A DNA stretch of 64,000 bases from the NCBI GenBank assembly GCA_052078155.1, contig JBQJBP010000002.1, positions 682,001 to 746,000 of the forward strand, in the 5' to 3' direction. Shown here in pieces: positions 53,245-61,317 of this stretch. How positions within the stretch are numbered: position 1 is the stretch's first letter; every line of letters starts with the position of its first letter. The notes under the pieces are model-generated. The model had not been told where the DNA came from. It was given only the letters and a program-made list of their open reading frames with translations, and did not search any database. This stretch comes from CAXBMB01 sp052078155 (lineage in GTDB: Bacteria > Pseudomonadota > Alphaproteobacteria > Kiloniellales > DSM-21159). A program made the position numbers and the translations under genes.

Positions 53245-54126
53245 ATGGCTAGTCTTAAAGCACTCCGAGTGCGGATCAGCAGCGTGAAAAACACGCAAAA
53301 GATCACCTCGGCAATGAAAATGGTGGCAGCGGCCAAGCTGCGCCGCGCACAGGAACAGGCAGAAGCCTCGCGTCCTTATGCGCAGCGCATGGGCCGGATG
53401 CTCGGGTCTCTTGCGGCTGCATCCAGTGACAGCGCAGGCGGGCCTCGGCTGCTCACCGGTACCGGCAAAGACGATGTTCACCTGATCATCGTTGCTACGG
53501 CTGACCGTGGTTTGTGCGGTGGTTTCAACTCTTCTATCGCGCGCGGTGCCCGGGCAAAGATTGAAGAGCTGAAAGGCCAGGGCAAAACGGTCAAAATTCT
53601 CTGCATTGGTCGGAAGGGCCGCGACCTTCTGCGTCGTGACTTTGGCGATCTGATTTTCGACACGGTCGAAGATATCGCCAAACCTGCACTGACCTTTGAC
53701 AGCGCCGATGCCATCTCCACCCGGGTTCTCGACATGTTTGAGGCCGGTGAATTTGACGTCTGCACCCTCTTCTTTGCTGAGTTCAAATCTGTGATTTCAC
53801 AGGTTGTGACAGGTCAGCAGCTCATTCCCTTCTCCTCTGAAGGTGAAGAGCAGGCTGATGCCTCCGGCGATCTGGCCTATGACTACGAGCCAGAGCAGGA
53901 AGAGATTTTGGCCCAGTTGCTGCCACGCAACGTCTCTGTGCAGATCTACAAGGGTCTGCTGGAAAATTCTGCCAGTGAGCAGGGCGCGCGTATGACCGCC
54001 ATGGACAACGCGACCCGCAACGCCGGCGACATGATCAAGCGTCTGTCTCAGGTCTACAACCGGACCCGTCAGGCCGCTGTTACAAACGAACTTATCGAAA
54101 TCATCTCCGCCAAGGAGGCCATGTAG
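53245..54126 (+). CDS. atpG: F1Fo ATP synthase gamma subunit
   Basis: A 293-residue central rotor shaft. LKALRVRISSVKNTQKITSA MKMVAAAKLRRA is the N-terminal coiled-coil helix, DRGLCGGFNSSI the conserved loop, and EQGARMTAMDNATRNAGDMI the C-terminal helix that turns within the alpha3beta3 ring. It is 83 bases after atpA and 51 bases before atpD. Confidence 0.97.
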   Translation: MASLKALRVRISSVKNTQKITSAMKMVAAAKLRRAQEQAEASRPYAQRMGRMLGSLAAASSDSAGGPRLLTGTGKDDVHLIIVATADRGLCGGFNSSIARGARAKIEELKGQGKTVKILCIGRKGRDLLRRDFGDLIFDTVEDIAKPALTFDSADAISTRVLDMFEAGEFDVCTLFFAEFKSVISQVVTGQQLIPFSSEGEEQADASGDLAYDYEPEQEEILAQLLPRNVSVQIYKGLLENSASEQGARMTAMDNATRNAGDMIKRLSQVYNRTRQAAVTNELIEIISAKEAM

Positions 54127-54176
54127 GAAGAACCCCTTCCTTCATGACACCAGACGGAATGCAAGGAGCAGACAAG

Positions 54177-55601
54177 ATGGCGAACAATCTCGTCGGAAAG
54201 ATCATCCAGGTCATGGGGCCTGTGGTCGACGTGCAGTTCGACGGCGACCTGCCGCCTATCCTGAACGCGATTGAGACCACCAACGATGGCCAGCGCCTGG
54301 TCCTCGAAGTGGCTCAGCACATGGGCGAAGGTGTTGTACGCACCATTGCCATGGACGCCTCTGAAGGTTTGGTCCGTGGCCAGGAAGTTGTTGATACCGG
54401 TAACCCCATTCAGGTGCCTGTTGGTCCTGAAACCCTGGGACGGATCATCAACGTGATTGGTGAGCCCATCGATGAGCGCGGCCCTGTTGAAACCAAACAG
54501 CAGGCTCCCATCCATCGGGAAGCACCGGACTACACCGACCAGTCCACCGAAGCTGAAGTGCTGGTGACCGGCATTAAGGTGGTGGACCTTCTGGCCCCCT
54601 ACTCCAAGGGTGGTAAGATTGGTCTGTTCGGCGGTGCCGGTGTGGGCAAGACCGTGTTGATCATGGAACTGATCAACAACATCGCTAAAACCCACGGTGG
54701 TTACTCTGTGTTCGCCGGTGTGGGGGAACGTACCCGTGAAGGGAACGATCTCTACTACGAAATGGTTGAATCCGGCGTGATCAAGCTGGAAGGCGACGAC
54801 TCCAAAGCTGCTCTGGTTTACGGCCAGATGAACGAGCCTCCAGGGGCCCGTGCTCGTGTGGCTCTGACCGGTCTGACTCTGGCTGAATACTTCCGTGATC
54901 AGGAAGGCCAGGACGTGTTGTTCTTCGTGGATAACATCTTCCGTTTCACCCAGGCTGGCTCCGAAGTGTCCGCTCTGCTGGGTCGTATCCCTTCTGCTGT
55001 GGGTTACCAGCCGACGCTGGCCACCGACATGGGTGCGCTGCAGGAACGTATTACCACCACCAAGAAGGGCTCGATCACGTCCGTGCAGGCCATTTACGTG
55101 CCTGCGGATGACTTGACCGATCCGGCTCCTGCAACCTCCTTTGCTCACTTGGATGCCACCACCGTGTTGTCCCGTCAGATCGCAGAGCTGGGCATCTACC
55201 CCGCTGTGGATCCGCTGGACTCCACCAGTCGTATTCTGGAGCCGGCAGTTGTTGGTGAAGAACACTACGACGTGGCCCGCCGCGTTCAGGAAACTCTGCA
55301 GCAGTACAAGCAGCTGCAGGACATCATTGCCATTCTGGGCATGGATGAACTGAGCGAAGAAGACAAACTGACAGTGGCCCGTGCTCGTAAGATCCAGCGC
55401 TTCCTGTCTCAGCCCTTCGACGTGGCTGAAGTCTTCACCGGTTCCCCGGGTGTGCAGGTGCCTCTGGAAGAAACCATCAAGGGCTTCAAAGGCCTGGTTG
55501 ATGGTGAATACGATCAGCTGCCAGAAGCTGCTTTCTACATGGTCGGTTCCATGGACGAAGCCATCGAGAAAGCCAAGAAACTGGCTGCGGAAGCCGCGTA
55601 A
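54177..55601 (+). CDS. atpD: F1Fo ATP synthase beta subunit
   Basis: A 474-residue catalytic subunit. The P-loop GGAGVGKT is at 152-159, the catalytic Glu is in GVGERTREGND, and the DELSEED lever is present. AAGGAG lies about nine bases before the ATG at 54177. As with atpA, codon use is that of a strongly expressed gene. Confidence 0.97.
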   Translation: MANNLVGKIIQVMGPVVDVQFDGDLPPILNAIETTNDGQRLVLEVAQHMGEGVVRTIAMDASEGLVRGQEVVDTGNPIQVPVGPETLGRIINVIGEPIDERGPVETKQQAPIHREAPDYTDQSTEAEVLVTGIKVVDLLAPYSKGGKIGLFGGAGVGKTVLIMELINNIAKTHGGYSVFAGVGERTREGNDLYYEMVESGVIKLEGDDSKAALVYGQMNEPPGARARVALTGLTLAEYFRDQEGQDVLFFVDNIFRFTQAGSEVSALLGRIPSAVGYQPTLATDMGALQERITTTKKGSITSVQAIYVPADDLTDPAPATSFAHLDATTVLSRQIAELGIYPAVDPLDSTSRILEPAVVGEEHYDVARRVQETLQQYKQLQDIIAILGMDELSEEDKLTVARARKIQRFLSQPFDVAEVFTGSPGVQVPLEETIKGFKGLVDGEYDQLPEAAFYMVGSMDEAIEKAKKLAAEAA

Positions 55602-55689
55602 GCGGGTTTCCAACTTTCCAGTGTTAAGTACTGGGTTTGTGCTTCGGCCAGACCCGGTACCTAACGGGATTTAAGAGGAATTTTGCGGC

Positions 55690-56100
55690 ATGGCTGCGCA
55701 AATGGTTGAATTTGAGCTTGTCTCCCCGGAGAGCCTGTTGCGCTCGCAGCCGGTGGCCATGGTTGTGGTCCCTGGCAGTGAAGGCGATTTTGGTGTTCTG
55801 CCCCGTCACGCGGCGCTGATCTCCTCCGTGCGTCCTGGTGTGATTTCTGTTTATGAAAAAGACCGCCACGAAGTCAGCGACAAGATCTTTGTTGCCGGTG
55901 GGTTTGCAGAGGTAACACCTCAGCGCTGCACGGTCCTGGCCCAGGTTGCTGTGCCTTTGTCTGAAATCGACAAAGCCGCAACCCAGCAGGAAGTCTCCAA
56001 CGCCCGTGAAGATCTGGCTGATGCCAAGGACGACGCGGAACGCAAGCACGCTGCAGAGAAACTGGCCATTGCAGAAGCAAAGCTCTACGCCGTTTCCTGA
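55690..56100 (+). CDS. atpC: F1Fo ATP synthase epsilon subunit
   Basis: A 136-residue rotor subunit and inhibitor. An N-terminal beta-sandwich (MVEFELVSPESLLRSQPVAM, GDFGVLPRHAALIS) is followed by a short helical C-terminal hairpin (EVSNAREDLADAKDDAERKH). It is the last gene of the operon, followed by a terminator. No Fo genes (atpI, B, E, F) are in this window. Confidence 0.96.
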   Translation: MAAQMVEFELVSPESLLRSQPVAMVVVPGSEGDFGVLPRHAALISSVRPGVISVYEKDRHEVSDKIFVAGGFAEVTPQRCTVLAQVAVPLSEIDKAATQQEVSNAREDLADAKDDAERKHAAEKLAIAEAKLYAVS

Positions 56101-56118
56101 GTACAGTAGTTGAAGATG

Positions 56119-56155
56119 GCCCGGCTCCTGCATGTGCAGAAGCCGGGCTTTTCTT
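56119..56155 (+). terminator. Terminator of the atp operon
   Basis: GCCCGGCT (56119-56126) pairs with AGCCGGGC (56141-56148), and the inner CTGCA/TGCAG also pairs (one mismatch between), followed by TTTTCTTTT. Confidence 0.94.
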
Positions 56156-56583
56156 TTGTGTTGTGTTGGTTATCTCAGCCCCTATATGCCCTTACTTTGG
56201 TAAGAGCTGATCCTGACGGGGACTGTTTTGACAGAAGGTTCTGTCACATTCGTTGTCACAAAAAAGGCATCATTGCGGGGCGCATAGCCGTTAAAGGGGC
56301 AGCCCCCATGTGTTGACAACAGACCTGTCTGAGAAACAAAATTGAATGTTGAACGGTTCGGCCATCTACCTGACGGGCGAGTGATGATCTTCACTGACAG
56401 CTGTCGAGTGGATACCTATCCGTGAATACGGAGGATGATTGGAAGGGCAAGCCGAGCTTTTGCTTGTGTCTGTTCCGGCGGTTATCCTCAACCCTCTAGG
56501 ATAGAGCCCAGGTCTTAAGGTGACGCTTATCTCGGCTGATCCCTTCACATGAAACCTGCCTCTTGAAGAAGCGAGACGTCGTC
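56156..56583. other. Intergenic region after the atp operon
   Basis: About 430 bases, lower in GC than its neighbours, with no gene I can support. TTGACA occurs at 56313-56318 without a clear -10. It presumably holds the promoter of the ferritin-like gene. Confidence 0.4.
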
Positions 56584-57417
56584 ATGGCTGCAAAACACTG
56601 GACCCCGGATGATGTGGCCTGGGATCGGTTTGACCCCAGCAAAGTTACTCCGGATGTGATGAAAATGATCAAAGCAGCCGCTTTGGTTGAGTACAATGGC
56701 GATGACTATGCAGAGTACCTGACGTCTATCTTTGCTGATGATCCGGAATTCTGCGCCTTGTCTCAGGAGTGGGCAAAGGAAGAAGTCCAGCATGGTGAAG
56801 TGTTGGGCCGCTGGGCCAAGCTGGCCGATCCGGCGTTTGATCTGGAAGTCGCCGCCAAACGCTTTCGCTCGGTCTATCGGGTCGACACCAGCGCAGACCG
56901 GTCGTTGCGGGGCTCGTTGTCTGCTGAACTGGTGGCGCGGTGTATCGTCGAAGTCGGCACTTCCTCCTATTATGGCTCCCTAAAAGAATCGACTGAAGAG
57001 CCCGTGCTCCAGGAAATCTGTCAGCGAATTGCAGCAGACGAACTTCGTCACTACAAACTTTTCTACACGCACCTGCAGCGCTATCTGACCAAAGAAAAGG
57101 TTGGCAAGCTGCGCCGGACCATCATCGCATTCGGGCGCATTGTCGAAACGGAAGACGATGAGCTGGCCTATGCCTACTGGGCTGCCAATGCGGAACCGGA
57201 CGCAGAGTATGACCGTAAGAAGTGGTCCAATGCCTATCTGGGCCGCGCCTATGGCTTCTATCGTCAGAAGTATGTTGATCGGGCAACGGCCATGACCTGC
57301 AAAGCTGCTGGTCTTGACCCGCAGGGTCGCTTTTCAAAGTTTGCAGCCAAGCAGATGTTCAGGATCATCAAATCCCGTCATCGCAAACTGCAGGCCAGTG
57401 GTGCGCTGGCGGCTTAA
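56584..57417 (+). CDS. Ferritin-like diiron protein of unknown function
   Basis: A 277-residue helical protein. EYNGDDYAEYL, then WAKEEVQHGEVLG (ExxH), SAELVARCIVEVGTSSYYGS and ADELRHYKLFYTHL (ExxH) give the E..ExxH..E..ExxH order of a four-helix-bundle diiron site, as in rubrerythrins, acyl-ACP desaturases and stearoyl-type oxygenases. The C-terminal 80 residues are basic (KKWSNAYLGRAYGFYRQKYV). There is no rubredoxin domain, so it is not a classical rubrerythrin. It may be an oxygenase or desaturase-like enzyme; the substrate is unknown. Isolated on its strand. Confidence 0.82.
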   Translation: MAAKHWTPDDVAWDRFDPSKVTPDVMKMIKAAALVEYNGDDYAEYLTSIFADDPEFCALSQEWAKEEVQHGEVLGRWAKLADPAFDLEVAAKRFRSVYRVDTSADRSLRGSLSAELVARCIVEVGTSSYYGSLKESTEEPVLQEICQRIAADELRHYKLFYTHLQRYLTKEKVGKLRRTIIAFGRIVETEDDELAYAYWAANAEPDAEYDRKKWSNAYLGRAYGFYRQKYVDRATAMTCKAAGLDPQGRFSKFAAKQMFRIIKSRHRKLQASGALAA

Positions 57418-57699
57418 TGCCATGAGCCTGACCCGCAGCTGATTTCCCTGAAGCGTCTTAGATGCAATCCCGCTTTCTATTCCAAAACTGGAATCAGCTT
57501 GGCGGACTGCTGTTCAGGGCTCAGTGACTGCGACCTGAGCAATCAAACCCTCGTGTGTAATGGCGGATTTCCGCTGATTTTTGACCAATTTTGGTAGCTA
57601 TGTCTGACGCCTTCTGGCATAGCTAGTCGTTGGTGAATCGTTTAACTTTTAACGACGAGCAGTAGCAAACTGCATCTTTCCTGGGGGAGACTAGACCTA

Positions 57700-59232
57700 A
57701 TGAGTGCGTGGAGTGACGGGTATGTTACGGATATTCCTTACACCCATTCTTTTTTCCGTGAATTGAGCCCCACGTTTCTGAACTACTGTGCTTTGATGCT
57801 CGGAGTTGAACCCCCGCAGACAAGAGAAGGTTTCACCTATCTGGAATTGGGCAGCGGGAATGGGGTAACGACCAACATGTTGGCGGCGACCCATCCTCAG
57901 GGTGAGTTTTATGGCGTTGATTTCATGCCCGCCCATACCAAGTTTTCAGCCAAAGTCTCTGCCAATGCCAAGCTTGATAATGTCACGTTCCTGGAACGGT
58001 CTTTTGAAGACATTGCCAAGGGCATGGAAGATTTACCCCGCTTCGACTACATCACCTTTCACGGCATCTACAGCTGGATATCGGAAGAAAATCGCCACTA
58101 CATGGTGGATGTCATTCGTCGCTATCTGAAACCGGGTGGTCTGGTCTACTGCAGCTATAACAGCATGCCTGGCTGGACGGCCATGGCACCCATCCAATGG
58201 CTGCTGGAGACTCTCAGCCATACCTATGAAGGTGATTCCTCCGAGCGGGCCGGTAAAGCACTTGAATTCGTCAATGAGATGCGCGAGTCAGAGTTTGGCT
58301 TTTTCAAGTACTACAACGACATCGTCTCGGATCGTCTGGATAAGCTGAAAAATCACAAGCCTTCCTACATCGCCCATGAGTATCTGAACGGATCCTGGCA
58401 TCCTCTGTTTTTTAAGCAGGTGATGGCAGAAATGGCGTCCGGAAAGATGGATTTTGTCGGCCAGGCTGCAGCCACTGCCGCGTTTCCGGGATTGAACTAT
58501 CCCCCCAAGTCACTGGAACTGGCGGATAAAGTCGAGGATCCCATACTGCGTGAAACCATCTTGGATTTCATGTCCAACAACCAATTCAGAAGAGACATCT
58601 TTTCAAAGGCAGCATCACGTCTTCCGATCCAGACCTCCATGGAACGATTGATGGAATACCGCTACATGGGCACGTCCAAGTTCAACGACGATTCCTATGA
58701 AAAACAAAGCAAGATGTTCAAGACTCTTATCAGCATCGAATACTTCAACGAGATCGGGAAATGGCTGGATGATAAGGTTTTGACCTGGGAGGCCATGACA
58801 AGCTTCTCGCGTTACAAACATCAGAAACCACGGGATGTCATTCGGGTTTTGGCCATGTTGGTGCAAACAAACTTCATTCATCCTCTGTCTGACGTAGATG
58901 AAGAGGCAGCTCGGAAATCAACCCGTAAACTCAACGGACAATGCCCTAAACTTCCGGCCCATGAGTTGCCTGTTGAGCATGTGGCCTGTGCTCGTATGGG
59001 CACGGCAATGCAATACAACAATCGCATCACGCGCCAGATCATTTCTGTATTGATCGAAGGATGTGAGGAAAAGCCGGAAGCTATTGCTGATCAATTGATC
59101 ACTAAGTTCTCTTTGAAACTAATGCAGGATGGCAAAGAGTTACCTCCAAAGGTCAATCGCGCCCGATTGATTGAACGGGCAAAGGTCTCTTTGGTCAATC
59201 TGCCCACCTGGAAACACCTGGGCATTATCTGA
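57700..59232 (+). CDS. Class I methyltransferase with methyltransferase-regulatory domain
   Basis: A 510-residue protein. The N-terminal half is a SAM-dependent methyltransferase (YLELGSGNGVTTNMLAATHP, GVDFMPAHTKFSAK, FDYITFHGIYSWI, LKPGGLVYCSYN). The C-terminal half, from about residue 215, matches the regulatory domain that accompanies such enzymes (LNGSWHPLFFKQVMAEMASG, then helical to the end). The target is unknown. The gene uses more A/T-ending codons than its neighbours and has no operon partners. A small hairpin (ATTCCA..TGGAAT, 57479-57494) lies upstream. Confidence 0.85.
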   Translation: MSAWSDGYVTDIPYTHSFFRELSPTFLNYCALMLGVEPPQTREGFTYLELGSGNGVTTNMLAATHPQGEFYGVDFMPAHTKFSAKVSANAKLDNVTFLERSFEDIAKGMEDLPRFDYITFHGIYSWISEENRHYMVDVIRRYLKPGGLVYCSYNSMPGWTAMAPIQWLLETLSHTYEGDSSERAGKALEFVNEMRESEFGFFKYYNDIVSDRLDKLKNHKPSYIAHEYLNGSWHPLFFKQVMAEMASGKMDFVGQAAATAAFPGLNYPPKSLELADKVEDPILRETILDFMSNNQFRRDIFSKAASRLPIQTSMERLMEYRYMGTSKFNDDSYEKQSKMFKTLISIEYFNEIGKWLDDKVLTWEAMTSFSRYKHQKPRDVIRVLAMLVQTNFIHPLSDVDEEAARKSTRKLNGQCPKLPAHELPVEHVACARMGTAMQYNNRITRQIISVLIEGCEEKPEAIADQLITKFSLKLMQDGKELPPKVNRARLIERAKVSLVNLPTWKHLGII

Positions 59233-59233
59233 T

Positions 59234-59277
59234 TGAGTTCGGGAAAGAGGGTTTTCGCTAGCTTTCTTTCCCACTCA
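59234..59277 (+). terminator. Hairpin after the methyltransferase gene (probable terminator)
   Basis: TGAGT..GGGAAAG (59234-59247) pairs with CTTTCCC..ACTCA (59266-59277), a 12-bp stem with a 2-base bulge and an 18-base loop. There is no T-run after it, so termination strength is uncertain. Confidence 0.55.
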
Positions 59278-59441
59278 GCTACCTAACACCCCGTCGGCAA
59301 AAACGGGCCTTTCGCCAGACTCTAGCAAGGCTCTTAGGACAGGGATGTTCAGCGGGCGTTGGTACCTCTGCTCAGTCTTGTTGAGTTCCCGGTTGTGAGG
59401 CAGCTGCTGAGTAATGTGCAGAGCACCCAGATGCCAGTCTG

Positions 59442-59507
59442 ACTAGACGCTCGGACGGTTTCAGAGTCCTCACCAGGCGTTCGACTTAAACCGACTTGGC
59501 TTTAGGA
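59442..59507 (-). repeat. Fragment of the CTAG-ended repeat
   Basis: CTAGACGCTCGGACGGTTTC followed by TTCGACTTAAACCGACTTGGCTTTAG resembles the two ends of the family joined with the core deleted. The rest of the 59278-59614 interval holds nothing I can assign. Confidence 0.45.
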
Positions 59508-59614
59508 TGGCGCCGCAGGTTGTTTCAATCTGGTTCAGCTGAGTGCCCCCTTTTGGGTTTTAGAATTTGGCAGGCCGGCTACTCTTTGGCTGTTAAGCAG
59601 AAAAGTGATTTCTT

Positions 59615-60739
59615 ATGGTTTATGATTACCTTGTGATTGGTGCGGGTATTGCCGGTGCCTCAGTTGCGGCCCTTCTGGCGGACAAGGGGTCCGTTGCCCT
59701 CCTGGAGATGGAAAGCCAGGCCGGATATCACAGCACCGGTCGGTCTGCGGCCATCTTTGTGCGCAATTATGGCAACGCGGCCATTCGGGCTCTGTCTGAC
59801 GCCAGCTATCGGACACTGGCTGAAGGGGACGCGCTGCTGGACAACAAAACCTTCCTGTCGCCGCGCGGAATTCTGTTGGTTGCGGAAGCCGGGAAAGAAG
59901 AAAACCTGCAAAAAGAGCTGGAAGAAGCCCAAGGCATGGTAGCCTTGACGGCAGAAGAAGCCGTCGCTCTTGCACCCATTTTGCGGCCTGAGAAGATTTC
60001 CCTCGCCGGGTATGAAGAAGAAGCTCAGGACATTGATGTGGCGGCGCTCCATCAGGCTTACCTCAGCCTGTTCAAACGTCGCGGCGGCGACATCCACCTG
60101 TCCAACGAGGTGGAGAGCCTGACTCGGACCGGCGACATCTGGCAGGTCCAGTGTAAGGGCAAGAGCTTTGAGGGGACCGTCGTGGTCAATGCGGCCGGAG
60201 CCTGGGCGGATGTCATTGCCGAGCGGGCCGGGCTGATGCCGGTGGGCCTGCAGCCCTTGCGTCGTTCTGCCGCCATGGTGCCGCTGTCAGAAATTCCCGG
60301 CGGCCAGGGGCATGACTGCAGTCACTGGCCTTTGGTGGGCGACTTTGAAGAGACCTACTATTTCAAGCCTGACGGCGGCAAACTCATGGTTTCCCCGGGC
60401 GATGAAATTCCCGTCGATCCTCATGATGCCTACGCAGATGACATGATCCTGGCGGAAGGCATCGACTGTTTCCAGCAGGCCACAACCGTGGAAGTCACCC
60501 GGATAGAGCGCACCTGGGCTGGTCTGCGTACCTTTGCACCCGATCGCACACCGGTGGTGGGGTTCGATCCCAGCACAGAGGGGTTTTTCTGGCTGGCAGG
60601 GCAAGGGGGGTATGGCATTCAAACTTCGCCAGCCATGGCCATGCTGGGTGCGGCGCTGGCCAGCGGCAGCGATTTGCCGGAGGAGCTGGTTAAGTCAAAT
60701 GTGTCTGTTGAGGCATTGGCTCCGAACAGGTTCCGCTAA
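59615..60739 (+). CDS. FAD-dependent oxidoreductase (DAO family)
   Basis: A 374-residue flavoprotein with a p-cresol/D-amino acid oxidase fold. The N-terminal dinucleotide motif is VIGAGIAGASVAALLADKG, followed by ESQAGYHSTGRSAAIFVRNY, a motif common in D-amino acid dehydrogenase and glycine-oxidase-like members. The C-terminal FAD loop is GFFWLAGQGGYGIQTSPAMA. It likely oxidises a D- or secondary amine or 2-hydroxy acid in the cytoplasm; the substrate is undefined. The ATG at 59615 begins the FAD fold directly. Confidence 0.9.
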   Translation: MVYDYLVIGAGIAGASVAALLADKGSVALLEMESQAGYHSTGRSAAIFVRNYGNAAIRALSDASYRTLAEGDALLDNKTFLSPRGILLVAEAGKEENLQKELEEAQGMVALTAEEAVALAPILRPEKISLAGYEEEAQDIDVAALHQAYLSLFKRRGGDIHLSNEVESLTRTGDIWQVQCKGKSFEGTVVVNAAGAWADVIAERAGLMPVGLQPLRRSAAMVPLSEIPGGQGHDCSHWPLVGDFEETYYFKPDGGKLMVSPGDEIPVDPHDAYADDMILAEGIDCFQQATTVEVTRIERTWAGLRTFAPDRTPVVGFDPSTEGFFWLAGQGGYGIQTSPAMAMLGAALASGSDLPEELVKSNVSVEALAPNRFR

Positions 60740-60808
60740 CATTAAGCAGACCAAAGTGAACTCAGCGGTGCCAGATCGCTTTGGCGGCAGCTTTGCTGCG
60801 CCTGTTGG

Positions 60809-60865
60809 CTAGAGTCTTTTCCATGACAGAAGCGGAGCGCAAGGCGCTTCGACTTGAGTAGATCA
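60809..60865 (-). repeat. Truncated repeat copy at the end of the DUF1289 gene
   Basis: CTAGAGTCTTTTCCATGACAG and GAAGCGGAGCGCAAGGCGCTTC (60829-60850, a GAAGCG..CGCTTC hairpin) match the end and arm of the copies at 11851 and 19887. The remainder is absent. The minus-strand DUF1289 gene ends within its edge. Confidence 0.55.
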
Positions 60866-61105
60866 CACTCCAGCCCGGCGGTCCTGCGCTGCAGTCAGAA
60901 CGCTTTCTTTCTGCTCTTTGCTCATGATCATCCAGTCGCGGATTTCTGGGATGGTGCGGTAACAGCCGATGCAGTAATCCCGATTGGTATCCATCTGGCA
61001 CACAGAAATGCAGGGCGACGGGATGGTGTTGTCGATCTGTGCGCGCCTGGCTTCCCGACGGCGGCGGCGGCGTTCGCTGCGTTCTTCATCACTCAGATCC
61101 GACAT
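60863..61105 (-). CDS. DUF1289 domain protein
   Basis: An 80-residue protein. A highly basic Arg-rich N-terminus (RSERRRRRREARRAQ) precedes the DUF1289 motif SPCISVCQMD..DYCIGCYRTIPEIRDW, with four conserved cysteines that probably bind a metal or Fe-S cluster. The function of the family is not established. The ATG at 61105 is used; the open frame continues 50 codons upstream without support. Confidence 0.88.
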   Translation of the reverse strand: MSDLSDEERSERRRRRREARRAQIDNTIPSPCISVCQMDTNRDYCIGCYRTIPEIRDWMIMSKEQKESVLTAAQDRRAGV

Positions 61106-61317
61106 TCCCACTCCATCTTTTGACTGGCTTGTTCCCTCACGTTGAAGATAGGCTTTGCGACGGCAAATACAATTACCCAGTAGCGCCATCTTTTGAGCTT
61201 GCAGCGCTAAAGTCGGGAAAATGAGACTGGAGATCTGTCTCCGGTAAATCGTCACTTGAGGGACGCGGGCCCTTGAGCGACGGAGGGGTCGAAGCCGTTT
61301 CAGGAGGACCTGGGCGC

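Noticed and set aside
54069..55613. Long open frame on the minus strand (514 codons)
   Set aside because: It is antisense to atpD, whose identity is certain. Such mirror frames are common opposite highly biased codons.
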